Positions 9,461-18,203 of a stretch of DNA of 64,000 bases are shown here, one piece after another. How positions within the stretch are numbered: the first letter of the stretch is position 1; every line of letters begins with the position of its first letter. The position numbers and the translations under genes are program-made. Location: positions 342,001 through 406,000 of the forward strand of contig NZ_CAJFDC010000010.1 in the NCBI RefSeq assembly GCF_904067045.1, given 5' to 3'. Below the pieces are notes generated by a model, which worked only from the letters and a program-made list of their open reading frames with translations, had not been told where the DNA came from and did no database searches. This stretch comes from Pseudomonas sp. FEN. GTDB taxonomy: Bacteria; Pseudomonadota; Gammaproteobacteria; Pseudomonadales; Pseudomonadaceae.

Positions 9461-9736
9461 TCACTTCAGATACGAACGCAGCGCCGACACCACCTCGTCC
9501 ACATCCTCTCGACGTTGGGTCGGCGTGACATCGTCCGCGCCCAGGTGCTCGCGGATATGACCTTCCAGTACCTCGGCCATCAAGCCGTTGATCGCCCCGC
9601 GGATCGCCGCGATCTGTTGCAGCACGGCGCTGCACTCGACCTCCATGTTCAAGGCATTTTCCAGCGCTTCGGTCTGGCCCTTGATGCGTCTGACACGGGT
9701 CAGTAGGCGTTTTTTATCCTTGATGGTATGTGGCAT
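9461..9736 (-). CDS. RcnR/FrmR-family metal- or formaldehyde-sensing repressor
   Basis: A 91-residue all-helical CsoR-superfamily repressor; the start at 9736 gives the conserved MPHTIKDKKRL N-terminus, while a longer frame reaches 9778. Counting from that Met, Pro2, His3, Cys35, His60 and His64 are present. His3, Cys35, His60 and His64 are the Ni/Co ligands of RcnR. Pro2 and Cys35 are the formaldehyde-reactive residues of FrmR, which lacks His64. The protein therefore carries both sets, with the metal set complete. No exporter or formaldehyde dehydrogenase is adjacent. It would act as a tetrameric DNA-binding repressor released by its ligand. Confidence 0.88.
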   Translation of the reverse strand: MPHTIKDKKRLLTRVRRIKGQTEALENALNMEVECSAVLQQIAAIRGAINGLMAEVLEGHIREHLGADDVTPTQRREDVDEVVSALRSYLK

Positions 9737-9823
9737 GGCGTTGTCTCGTTGTGCGTTATCTATACTGGGGAGCAGCATACGCCAATGGCTGGCGTATCTT
9801 ACGGATGGTCAAATCTGTATTCA

Positions 9824-11695
9824 TCACTCAGCCATGGAAACACTGAGCTGAATATGCTGCCGGTAGGCTGCTGAGCGTTGAAGGACCTCGGTAAATGCGA
9901 GGAAAGTGGCCGGCTTGGTCAGAATGTCATTGGCACCGGCGCGCTTGAAATGCTCGATCTCGCTCGAAAAAGCGCTTGCGGTAAAAGCCACGATGTAGCG
10001 CGTATTACCCAGCGGCAACTGGCGGATTCTGCTGATGGTTTCCAAACCATCCATTCCAGGCATATTGATGTCCATCAAGATGACATCCGGTGTTGAGGTC
10101 TTGCAGTAATGGAGTGCCTCAAGACCACTAGAGACCAGATCAGGCGAGTAGCCCAGTGTCTGTAGCATTGCCAGCGCCACTTTTTGATTCAGTGGGTGGT
10201 TCTCCACCAGCAGAATATCGAGTGGGTATTGCCGGGCAAAGGATGAGTCGAAAAGCACTTCCGGATGATTCGAAACGGTGGGTATCTGCGAGGCAGAAAA
10301 TGACTCGATGGGCAGTGAGAAAGAAAATATCGAGCCTCTACCTGGTACGCTGCTAAAAGATAAAATCCCATTCTGGGCTTCGATCAAATGCTTGCAGATC
10401 GACAGACCAAGCCCTGTCCCTGCAAAGCGCTGATTGATCGGCCCCTCAAACTGGGTGAAGGGCTCGAACAGATGCTCCTGCTGTTCTGCGGAAATACCGA
10501 TACCGGTATCGCGTATCGAGAAGTCGAGGTGAGGTAACGGCGTATTCCCCTTGAGGCCCACTGTTAGTGATACCTTGCCTGTTTCGGTGAACTTGATCGC
10601 ATTACCCAGAAGGTTGATTAATATCTGGCGAAGACGTTCGTCATCGGTTTTTACCCATAACGGAACTTCCTTTGAGAGCTGCACTTCCAGTACAACAGGT
10701 TTGTCCTGGATATTTTGTCGAACCAGTTCGGCGGTAGCGCTTAACAAGGCGTGTAATTCGAATATACGAGGCTTGAAGTCTAGTTTTCCTGACTCGATCT
10801 TTGCGAGGTCCAGAGTATCGTTGATCAGGGATAGCATGGCTTTGCCGCTGGTATGAATTGTTTTCAGCAGATCGCTCTGCTTCGGGGTCAATGAAGTCCC
10901 GGCCAGCAGATCGGCTGCGCCGATGACTCCGTACATGGGGGTGCGAATTTCATGGCTCATGGAGGCCAGGAAGCGGGTCTTGGAGCGGTCGGCATGCTCT
11001 GCCACATTTTTTTCGTGGTGGAGTGCTTCGTTTATTTGAAGTTGTTGCAGATGCGTGCGCACGCGTAACAAGTCGACTGCGAACAGGATGCTGAAGGCGA
11101 GGAAGATCAAAATAGCCAGGACGATATGGTACAGGGATTCTTGATCGAGTTGCTGGTTGTAGTCTGCCAGAGTCATTTCTGCACCGGCAATGTAAACAGT
11201 ACCATCCTGAGATCTCAATGGAACGAATACAGCACGAAAGTCACCCCAACGGTCAGCGTAATCGATCCAGGTTGGTTCGCTGCGTTCGAAACTATCAAGC
11301 AAGGCCTGGCTGGCATCGGGATAGGGATCGAAAAAACGGACGAAACTCTTGTCCTGCATTTCCTTTTCCGAGGCGCTGGAACTGACCAGATACGCGATCC
11401 CTGCCTGCTTTACCACGGTATAGATAAAGGCCGTGCCGATTGACTTGTTGAATGCGGACAGTCGTTGGATGGCATTCAAATCTTCCTCTTCCGATTTGGA
11501 GTGCTGGTCGATCAAATGGTCATGATAACGATCGCCGAGAATGGCTGAAGCGCCCAAGGCAGCATGCAGAAGTTTTTCGTTGATGCTTTGTGTCAGGATA
11601 TCCTGAGCCTGGGAGTGGAGATGATAAATATAACTGCTGACACCGATGATATAGAGAAACAACAAAATCCATATGTTTCGTCTGGCTTTGAACAT
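9824..11695 (-). CDS. Hybrid sensor histidine kinase with C-terminal receiver domain
   Basis: A 623-residue inner membrane kinase. Transmembrane spans lie at about residues 8-22 and 189-209 and bracket a periplasmic sensor domain of about 165 residues. The HisKA motif SHEIRTPMYGVIG has its phospho-acceptor at His248. The ATPase N-box is near residue 365 (NAIKFT), with G1 DTGIG at 396 and GTGLGLS at 426. A receiver domain covers about 491-608, with phospho-acceptor Asp542 (MDINMPGMDG), Lys594 and, unusually, VENH where most receivers have two acidic residues, so only Glu498 remains of the usual pair. No cognate response regulator is adjacent, so it probably feeds a phosphorelay elsewhere. Confidence 0.92.
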   Translation of the reverse strand: MFKARRNIWILLFLYIIGVSSYIYHLHSQAQDILTQSINEKLLHAALGASAILGDRYHDHLIDQHSKSEEEDLNAIQRLSAFNKSIGTAFIYTVVKQAGIAYLVSSSASEKEMQDKSFVRFFDPYPDASQALLDSFERSEPTWIDYADRWGDFRAVFVPLRSQDGTVYIAGAEMTLADYNQQLDQESLYHIVLAILIFLAFSILFAVDLLRVRTHLQQLQINEALHHEKNVAEHADRSKTRFLASMSHEIRTPMYGVIGAADLLAGTSLTPKQSDLLKTIHTSGKAMLSLINDTLDLAKIESGKLDFKPRIFELHALLSATAELVRQNIQDKPVVLEVQLSKEVPLWVKTDDERLRQILINLLGNAIKFTETGKVSLTVGLKGNTPLPHLDFSIRDTGIGISAEQQEHLFEPFTQFEGPINQRFAGTGLGLSICKHLIEAQNGILSFSSVPGRGSIFSFSLPIESFSASQIPTVSNHPEVLFDSSFARQYPLDILLVENHPLNQKVALAMLQTLGYSPDLVSSGLEALHYCKTSTPDVILMDINMPGMDGLETISRIRQLPLGNTRYIVAFTASAFSSEIEHFKRAGANDILTKPATFLAFTEVLQRSAAYRQHIQLSVSMAE

Positions 11696-11845
11696 GTATT
11701 ACGGCCTCCGTTGCCGTCAATAATCGAGTCTCCGAAAATGCGCTCCATGCACTTAAGACGACACCCTCATATTGAACCATATGCAAGACTGTCTCCTATA
11801 GTCAATAAATACATTCGAACGGCTCTCGAACTCAGTATTCAAAGA

Positions 11846-12745
11846 TCATGACTGCGACGCCTGGGTGTGAGCCAGGAGGCACGCCACCAGTGCGTCGAAC
11901 GTCGCCTTGCAGCGCGGGCTGGTGCGCAAGTCCTCGTGCATGGTCACCCAGGTTTCCAACTGGAAACTGAGCTGTCGTGGCAAGACCCGCACCAGGCCCG
12001 GCGTGCGGATTGCCAGCGCGACCTGACAGAAGCCGATGCCACAGCCGGCGCGGATCATCGCCAGTTGCGCCAGGTTGCTGTCGGTGCGCAGCGCGAAGGC
12101 TTCACGGTTCCAGCCCGGCAACTGTTTGCTGGCGGCACGCAGGAACGGGGTGGGCACGTCGAAGCCGATCAGTGCATGGCGCGACAGGTCATCCTGCGTG
12201 CTGGGCGTGCCATGCTGGTGCAAATAGTCCGCGTGGGCGTAAGCGCCCAGTTCCACATGGCCGATACGTCGAGCGATAAGCTGATCCTGTTTCGGTGCGG
12301 TCATCCGTACCGCAATGTCGGCCTCCCGCTGCAGCAGGTCTTGCACCTTGTCGGTGGCCAGCAGCTCGATCCGCAGTTGCGGATGGGCCTGGCGCAGTTG
12401 TGCCAGCGCCGTGGGCAAGACCTCGACGGCAATGATTTCGCTGGCGGATATCCGCACGGTGCCATTCACCGCCTGGCCCTGGCCGGTAGCGGCACGCTCC
12501 AGCGCGGCGGCGGTGTGTTGCATGGCTTCGGCATAGCCGCGCAGCGCCAACGCGGTCTCGGTGGGCAGCAAACCGGTCTGTGAGCGGGTGAACAGCGGTT
12601 GCTTGAATGAGCCTTCCAACGCAGCGATATGCCGGCCCACCGTGGGCTGGGTAATCCCCAGCGCCCGCGCGGCACCCGAGAGCGAGCCCTCCGTGAGCAC
12701 GGCGAGCAAGGTGCGGTACAACTCCCAACCGATAGTCTTGTCCAT
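11846..12745 (-). CDS. LysR family transcriptional regulator
   Basis: A 299-residue protein with the N-terminal LysR winged helix-turn-helix (SLSGAARALGITQPTVGRHI at about 20-40) and a C-terminal substrate-binding domain (VRISASEIIAVEVLPTAL onward). It is divergent from the epimerase-like gene at 12841, with a 95-base shared intergenic region, the usual LysR arrangement, so that gene is its most likely target. The inducer is not predictable. Family and length are normal. Confidence 0.92.
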   Translation of the reverse strand: MDKTIGWELYRTLLAVLTEGSLSGAARALGITQPTVGRHIAALEGSFKQPLFTRSQTGLLPTETALALRGYAEAMQHTAAALERAATGQGQAVNGTVRISASEIIAVEVLPTALAQLRQAHPQLRIELLATDKVQDLLQREADIAVRMTAPKQDQLIARRIGHVELGAYAHADYLHQHGTPSTQDDLSRHALIGFDVPTPFLRAASKQLPGWNREAFALRTDSNLAQLAMIRAGCGIGFCQVALAIRTPGLVRVLPRQLSFQLETWVTMHEDLRTSPRCKATFDALVACLLAHTQASQS

Positions 12746-12840
12746 GCATAAATGTATGGCGGATAGCTTGTGCCATGCAATTTATTTCCTGAAAGGGCAG
12801 GACCAGACTCTGTTCATCACCCCCTTTCTGGAGAATCGAC

Positions 12841-13806
12841 ATGGCAGCACTGGGCAACAAGGTTCTGGTTCTGGGCGCAAGCGGCGGCATTGGTAGTGAG
12901 GTGGCGCGGCAACTGCGTGATAGCGGCTGGCAGGTGCAGGCGCTCAAGCGCGGTTTGGCGATGGCGGCGCAACAGCGCGACGGTATCCAGTGGTTGCGCG
13001 GCGATGCCCTTGAGCGTGACGACGTGTTGCGTGCCGCGCGCGGTTGCAGCGTGATCGTGCATGCGGTCAACCCGCCGGGCTATCGGCATTGGGCCGAGCA
13101 GGTGCTACCGATGATCGACAATACGATTGCCGCCGCGCGTGTTGAAAACGCGACCATTGTGCTGCCGGGCACGGTCTACAACTACGGGCCGGATGCGTTT
13201 GCCGCGTTGGACGAACAGGCGGCGCAGCATCCTTTGACGCGCAAGGGGCGTATCCGCGTCGAGCTTGAGCAACGCTTGCAGGCGGCAGCGCAACAGGGCG
13301 TTCGAGCGATTGTGCTGCGGGCGGGCGACTTCTTCGGACCGCAGACTGGCAGCAGCTGGTTTTCCCAGGGGATGATCAAGCCCGGGCGGGCGGTGAGGGT
13401 GGTCAATCTGCCGGGCGATCCGGGCATCGGTCATCAGTGGGCCTACCTGCCGGACGTGGCGCGAACCATGATCGAACTGTTGGCGCGGCGGCAGACCTTG
13501 GCGCCCTTCGCGGCTTTTCATATGGCCGGGCACTGGGACGCCGACGGCACCCAGATGGCGGCCGCGATCACCCGCGTGGTCGAGCGCACGGGCGGCCAGG
13601 TAAAACTGCGGCGTTTTCCCTGGTGGCTGGTGGGACTGGTCTCGCCATTGGTAAGCACTTTTCGCGAGATGCTGGAGATGCGCTACCTGTGGCGCAAGCC
13701 ACTGCGAATGAACAATGCCCATCTGTTGAACGTTCTGGGGACAGAGCCGCACACCCCTCTGGAGCAGGCGGTGGAGGCGACGCTGAAAGGCTTGAGGTGT
13801 CTGTAA
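12841..13806 (+). CDS. NAD(P)-dependent epimerase/dehydratase-like (extended SDR) protein
   Basis: A 321-residue protein with an N-terminal Rossmann fold (VLVLGASGGIGSEVARQL; GxxGxxG at about 12-18) and an atypical SDR active-site region (VYNYGPDAF in place of the usual YxxxK). The rest resembles NAD-dependent epimerase/dehydratase proteins that act on small carbonyl or sugar substrates. A ribosome site (GGAG) precedes the ATG. It is transcribed away from the LysR gene, which probably regulates it. The substrate is unknown. Confidence 0.82.
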   Translation: MAALGNKVLVLGASGGIGSEVARQLRDSGWQVQALKRGLAMAAQQRDGIQWLRGDALERDDVLRAARGCSVIVHAVNPPGYRHWAEQVLPMIDNTIAAARVENATIVLPGTVYNYGPDAFAALDEQAAQHPLTRKGRIRVELEQRLQAAAQQGVRAIVLRAGDFFGPQTGSSWFSQGMIKPGRAVRVVNLPGDPGIGHQWAYLPDVARTMIELLARRQTLAPFAAFHMAGHWDADGTQMAAAITRVVERTGGQVKLRRFPWWLVGLVSPLVSTFREMLEMRYLWRKPLRMNNAHLLNVLGTEPHTPLEQAVEATLKGLRCL

Positions 13807-13986
13807 GGGGGGAGCCCATACCATCGCACAGGCTGAGGAACCCGGGTGTCGCCGATGAATGGAACCGGCGTCACAACACTGACAATCAGGTGGGTGGATG
13901 CGGCCGTTCCCTGCAATAAAAATTTACTCCCGCCGCAAGAAATGAGAAAAGCTTCCCGGTATTTTCCAAGGATTCGGATTCCCGTC

Positions 13987-15474
13987 ATGTCTCGATCAAA
14001 GTTGTTCATCCGGCTGTTTGTCGCACTGTTTGTCGGTGCCGGGCTCTGGTACATGTGGATAATTGCCAGCGCCAAGCTGGACTGGGGTGGGGGCAGCCCC
14101 GATCGGCAGCAGATCGGTACGCTGCAGGACATCCGGCAACGTGCCATGACCCAGTACTGCACCGGCGTGGTGGTGACTCCGCGGGGCACCTGGCTGGTGG
14201 GGCGCCTGGAGGGGGACGCGAAAAAGCTGCAACCTGCCGCCGACGTGGTGGACCTGGATGTCGTACTCCATGGCAAGTCGGTTGAGGATAAGGATCAGGA
14301 GTCGGAAGGCTCGGGTGCCTTTTCGGGCTTTCTTTCCCGCCGGGACAAGGAAACCTCCTTCATTTCCCGCCTGGACGCTCAGGGCCAGTTTCAAATGGTG
14401 GCCCATGTCAGTGACGCCGCCTGCCTGGTAGCCTCCGCGGATGGCGCCAGTGTTTTTCTGCTGACGGGTCTTGAGCGACCCGAAGTCGTCGGTGCGAGCA
14501 GCGATGACATCCGCCAGACCGTGATCTTTCGCAGTGACGATCAGGGCAAGCGCTGGACCTGGTTGGCCAAGGGGCTGTTTCCCAAGGCTGCTCAGTTGGC
14601 CTGGAACCTGAAACCCTACTTTCATGGCCAGGATGAGGTCTGGGCCTGGGGAACCCCGAGCGGCACCGATAACGAGAGCGGCGAAGACAAACCGGGGGCC
14701 ATTGCCACCGGGGTGTTCTACTCCGCCGATCGCGGTGCGAGCAGCACTCCGATATTCGCTGCCGAGTCGCTGTTGGTGCCTACCGAGTATGCCCGGGGCA
14801 AACGGCCTGACATTGTTGAATGGCGCGACTCGGACGCTTATGGGGAAATCCAGACCTATGTCACGCAACTGGATGCACAGCGGGCGTTTATCTGGGTTTC
14901 CCAACGCTTCTGGGGGCGTAATCCCGACAGTGAAAGCGGCAGTCTGGCGATCAACGTCACGACACGGGCGCAACTGCAGCGCAAGGCCGGGCAGTGGCAG
15001 GTCGCAGCCGTGCGGCGCGAGGACGGTCTGTTTATCGATGCTCTGGTGGAGAACGATGTCGGGCGCGTGATAGGGCTGATCGACCAGGGCGATCACGGGC
15101 AAGATGTGGTTGCCGAACTGGATGCCGCCAAGCTGACCTGGCAGCCGATGGGCGAGCTGCCCAGCGTGTTCGCGCCGTTGGCATCGGACAGCCGCTTGCG
15201 CGGGGGAAATTTCTGGGTGGGACAGAACAGCCTGCTGATCAACACCTCAAGCGAACACCGGCCGCCGCGTTGGCTCTATTGGTGGTCGGATGCGCAAATC
15301 TCCGCCAACGGGGTGTTCTACTCCCGGGACTGGGGGCGTTCCTGGCAACGGCTGGCCATTGACGGTTACCTGGGCATCCTCGGTTTTCAAGGCGCGCAGG
15401 ATCGTGTGGTCTGGGCCAAGGGCAATTGGTACAACAGCAATGATGTTGGGGTTTATTCCTATGGTTTGCGCTGA
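13987..15474 (+). CDS. Membrane-anchored Asp-box (BNR/sialidase-fold) protein of unknown function
   Basis: A 495-residue protein from ATG 13987; the frame is open further left to 13846, but residues before MSRSKLFIRLF look non-coding. An N-terminal hydrophobic segment (LFVALFVGAGLWYMWIIA) acts as signal anchor. The body has at least two Asp-box motifs of the SxDxGxxW type (RSDDQGKRW near base 14535 and YSRDWGRSW near 15320) and one degenerate copy (YSADRGASS). Asp-boxes are typical of beta-propellers such as sialidases and photosystem assembly factors. Catalytic residues of true sialidases are not recognisable, so a periplasmic propeller of unknown role is the safest call. It has no clear operon partner. 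Confidence 0.6.
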   Translation: MSRSKLFIRLFVALFVGAGLWYMWIIASAKLDWGGGSPDRQQIGTLQDIRQRAMTQYCTGVVVTPRGTWLVGRLEGDAKKLQPAADVVDLDVVLHGKSVEDKDQESEGSGAFSGFLSRRDKETSFISRLDAQGQFQMVAHVSDAACLVASADGASVFLLTGLERPEVVGASSDDIRQTVIFRSDDQGKRWTWLAKGLFPKAAQLAWNLKPYFHGQDEVWAWGTPSGTDNESGEDKPGAIATGVFYSADRGASSTPIFAAESLLVPTEYARGKRPDIVEWRDSDAYGEIQTYVTQLDAQRAFIWVSQRFWGRNPDSESGSLAINVTTRAQLQRKAGQWQVAAVRREDGLFIDALVENDVGRVIGLIDQGDHGQDVVAELDAAKLTWQPMGELPSVFAPLASDSRLRGGNFWVGQNSLLINTSSEHRPPRWLYWWSDAQISANGVFYSRDWGRSWQRLAIDGYLGILGFQGAQDRVVWAKGNWYNSNDVGVYSYGLR

Positions 15475-15506
15475 GGGTTGGGCTTGACGGTATTGCTCCA
15501 GTACCT

Positions 15507-16418
15507 TCAGCGCCCTTCATGCTGGCGACGATAAGCTCCCGGCTGTACCCCAAGCGCTTTGGCAAACGCCCGGGTAAACGCGGCAATCGACTGATATCCC
15601 ACCGCCGCGCACACTTGCTCCACCGTATTATTGGCCCGCAGCAACTGACAGGCATGGCGCATCCGCAATGCCAGCAACACCTGCCCCGGTGACTGTCCGG
15701 CCAGTTCATTGAAACGCTTGAAAAATGCCGAGCGCGATGACCCGGTACAGGCCGCCATGCTCTCCAGCGACCAACTGTCCCCAGGCCGTTCGATCAACTG
15801 TTCCAGCAACGGCGCAAACCCCGGATGCCGGGCCAGCGCCACCAGTCCACCGAGGCTCTGGTTATCCGCCACCTGCTGGCGCAACACATACAGAAACAGC
15901 AGGTGACTCAGGCGCTCCAGCAGCGCCGAGGAGGGTGCCGGTGGCCGCTCGCACTCGGCCAGGATCAGCCCGAACAAGGCCCGCGCCGCACTCAGCGACG
16001 GATCTCCCGCGCGCAGGACGATCCAGTCCGGCAGCCCGTCGATAATCAACGTCGACAATCCCGACTTGAAATGAAAGAACCCGCACACCAGTCCCACGCC
16101 ATCCTGGGCGGTGCCGTCCAGGGCGGTCATCGCCTGACGCGGCAGGCGCTGCGCTTCAACGTTGTCCCGGGCACTGGACAGCCGGTAATCCAGGCCCTGC
16201 AACAGAAACACCGCGTCCCCAGCCTCCAGCCGCAGGCTTTCTTGCTGTCCGTCAATGTGCAACCAGCAATGCCCTTGCACGATCAGGTGAAAGCTCGCCC
16301 GCGCCAGACCATGGGTGCTGGCATGCCAGCCGCCGCAGTAACGGCCCACATGGAACAGGCTCGCATCAAGTTCGAGACTTTCTAATAACCAATCAACCAG
16401 CGGGCTGGACGAAATCAT
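15507..16418 (-). CDS. AraC family transcriptional regulator with cupin sensor
   Basis: A 303-residue regulator. The N-terminal half is an AraC-type cupin (SFHLIVQGHCWLHIDGQ, LEAGDAVFLLQG), and the C-terminal half has two helix-turn-helix units (SLESMAACTGSSRSAFFKRF and VEQVCAAVGYQSIAAFTRAF). It is divergent from the AhpD-like/acyl-CoA dehydrogenase/ABC operon at 16523, with about 105 bases between the start codons, and is the obvious candidate regulator of that operon. Confidence 0.9.
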   Translation of the reverse strand: MISSSPLVDWLLESLELDASLFHVGRYCGGWHASTHGLARASFHLIVQGHCWLHIDGQQESLRLEAGDAVFLLQGLDYRLSSARDNVEAQRLPRQAMTALDGTAQDGVGLVCGFFHFKSGLSTLIIDGLPDWIVLRAGDPSLSAARALFGLILAECERPPAPSSALLERLSHLLFLYVLRQQVADNQSLGGLVALARHPGFAPLLEQLIERPGDSWSLESMAACTGSSRSAFFKRFNELAGQSPGQVLLALRMRHACQLLRANNTVEQVCAAVGYQSIAAFTRAFAKALGVQPGAYRRQHEGR

Positions 16419-16522
16419 CTAATGGAAACACTCAGGAGCAAGGAAACGCTACTTTTGAATATGGATCGGAATTCTTATAACCAACAGACTTACCAGACCA
16501 CCCTACAACAGGAGTCCACTCC

Positions 16523-17083
16523 ATGTCGCGCGTCACTCTACACACACTGCAAAGCGCTCCCGAAGCGGCCAGGCCTTTCCTGGAGAGCGCCCTGAAGAAC
16601 TCCGGGTTTATCCCCAATCTGCTCGGTGTACTGGCCAATGCACCGGCGGCACTGGAAACCTACGTTACGGTATCGGCGCTCAATGGCAAGGCCGAGCTGA
16701 GCCTGGCCGAACGCGAAGTGGTGCAACTGGTGGCCGCCACCACCCACGGCTGCGACTTCTGTGTCGCCGGGCACACGGCGGTGGCGCTGAACAAGGCCAA
16801 GTTGCCGGCTGAAGTGGTCGAGGCCTTGCGCGGGCAAGCCGAACTGCCCCAGGAAAAGCTCGAAGTACTCGCCGCCTTTGCCCGGGAGGTGATTGCCAGC
16901 CGTGGCAATGTCAGTGACCAGGCCTTCAGCGAATTCCTCGCCGCCGGCTACACCCAGGGCAATGCCCTGGAAGTGATCCTCGGGGTGAGTCTGGCCACAT
17001 TATGCAATTTCGCCAATGTCTTCGCCCGTACGCCGCTCAACCCTGAGCTGGCGCAATATCGTTGGCCAGCGACGGACCAATGA
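16523..17083 (+). CDS. Carboxymuconolactone decarboxylase / AhpD-like peroxidase-related protein
   Basis: A 186-residue, mostly helical protein with the AhpD-like redox motif in HGCDFCVAGHT (CxxC followed by His), preceded by the conserved Glu of the family (LSLAEREVVQL). Such proteins reduce peroxides or transfer reducing equivalents, and some are decarboxylases. The CxxC argues for the redox group. It is the first gene of a five-gene unit with a flavoprotein and an ABC transporter, with 49 bases to the next start. A ribosome site (AACAGGAG) lies upstream of the ATG. Confidence 0.85.
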   Translation: MSRVTLHTLQSAPEAARPFLESALKNSGFIPNLLGVLANAPAALETYVTVSALNGKAELSLAEREVVQLVAATTHGCDFCVAGHTAVALNKAKLPAEVVEALRGQAELPQEKLEVLAAFAREVIASRGNVSDQAFSEFLAAGYTQGNALEVILGVSLATLCNFANVFARTPLNPELAQYRWPATDQ

Positions 17084-17132
17084 GGCATCGGCTTCGGCTA
17101 TCATCCGGCGCTGTATTCAAGGAGAAAATGAC

Positions 17133-18203
17133 ATGCTCAATCCTGCATTGAGTCAATGGCTGGACGCTCAAGCCCAGGCCCTGGACCTGGGACAGTGCGA
17201 CCCACAGGATGTGATTTCCCGCCTGGCGACCGCCAAGGTGCTGCGGGTCGGCGTAACAGAAGCCCAGGGCGGCACTGGCGGGACGGTGGCCGACGCGGTG
17301 GAAAGCATCGCCCAGGTGGCCAGCCATTCCCTGGCGGCGGCCTTTGTGTTCTGGGGCCAGCGGGCCTTTATCGAATACTTGTTGCACAGTCCCAACACGA
17401 CCTTGCGCGATCAGTTGCTGCCGTCCCTGCTCAGCGGCGAATTGGCCGGCGCCACCGGGCTGTCGAATGCCATGAAGTTCCTCTCGGGCATCGAGGCGCT
17501 GCAGCTCCGGGCCCGCGAGCAGGAGCACGGCTGGTGTCTCGATGGTCGCCTGCACTGGGTAACCAATCTGCGCAAGAGTGGCTTTGTGGTAGCGGCGGCC
17601 ATCGAGCGCGAGGAGGGCGGTGCGCCGTTCGTATTGGCCATTCCAGATGCGGTGACCGGCCTGCAACGCTCGGACGACTTGCAACTGATGGGCCTGCAAT
17701 CGAGCAATACCGCCGCGTTGGACTTCAAGCAGGTGGAGGTCGGTCGCGACTGGCTGCTGCACGACGATGCCCGGGTGTTTCTGCCGGCGGTACGTCCGGC
17801 CTTCCTCGGCTTGCAATGCGGCCTGGCCATCGGCCTGGCGCGCCAAGCACTGCAGGAGGTCGACGGACACCTGCAAGACGCGCGCTCGATTCTCTGCGAA
17901 CCCTTGCTCGAACAACGCCAGGCGCTGGCGCAGACGGTGACGGAACTCAAGAGCGGCTTGCTCGACGGGCGCTTCCTGGCCCAGCCGCAGGCCTTGTTCC
18001 AGATCCGTATCAGCCTGGCCGAGTCCGTTGCCCAGGCCGTGCAACTGGAGTTGCAGGCCAGTGGCGGCAAGGCCTACCTGAGTGAACACGGCAGCGGTTT
18101 TGCCCGGCGCTGGCGCGAGTCGGCGTTCGTGCCGATCGTTACCCCGAGCCTGGTGCAATTACGCGCCGAGCTGCAACGCCAGGCCTGGGAGGCGCTGGCA
18201 TGA
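17133..18203 (+). CDS. Acyl-CoA dehydrogenase-like flavoprotein
   Basis: A 356-residue protein starting at ATG 17133 (AAGGAG 8 bases upstream); the frame continues left but overlaps the previous gene. It has the acyl-CoA dehydrogenase fold: an N-terminal helical domain with GVTEAQGGTGG, a middle beta domain (ATGLSNAMKFLSG ... WCLDGRLHWVTN) and a C-terminal four-helix domain. Its length is slightly short for the family. In operons with NitT/TauT-type ABC transporters such proteins are often FMNH2-dependent desulfonating or nitrogen-oxidising monooxygenases rather than true beta-oxidation enzymes, and that is the reading favoured here. It overlaps the next gene by ATGA. Confidence 0.8.
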   Translation: MLNPALSQWLDAQAQALDLGQCDPQDVISRLATAKVLRVGVTEAQGGTGGTVADAVESIAQVASHSLAAAFVFWGQRAFIEYLLHSPNTTLRDQLLPSLLSGELAGATGLSNAMKFLSGIEALQLRAREQEHGWCLDGRLHWVTNLRKSGFVVAAAIEREEGGAPFVLAIPDAVTGLQRSDDLQLMGLQSSNTAALDFKQVEVGRDWLLHDDARVFLPAVRPAFLGLQCGLAIGLARQALQEVDGHLQDARSILCEPLLEQRQALAQTVTELKSGLLDGRFLAQPQALFQIRISLAESVAQAVQLELQASGGKAYLSEHGSGFARRWRESAFVPIVTPSLVQLRAELQRQAWEALA

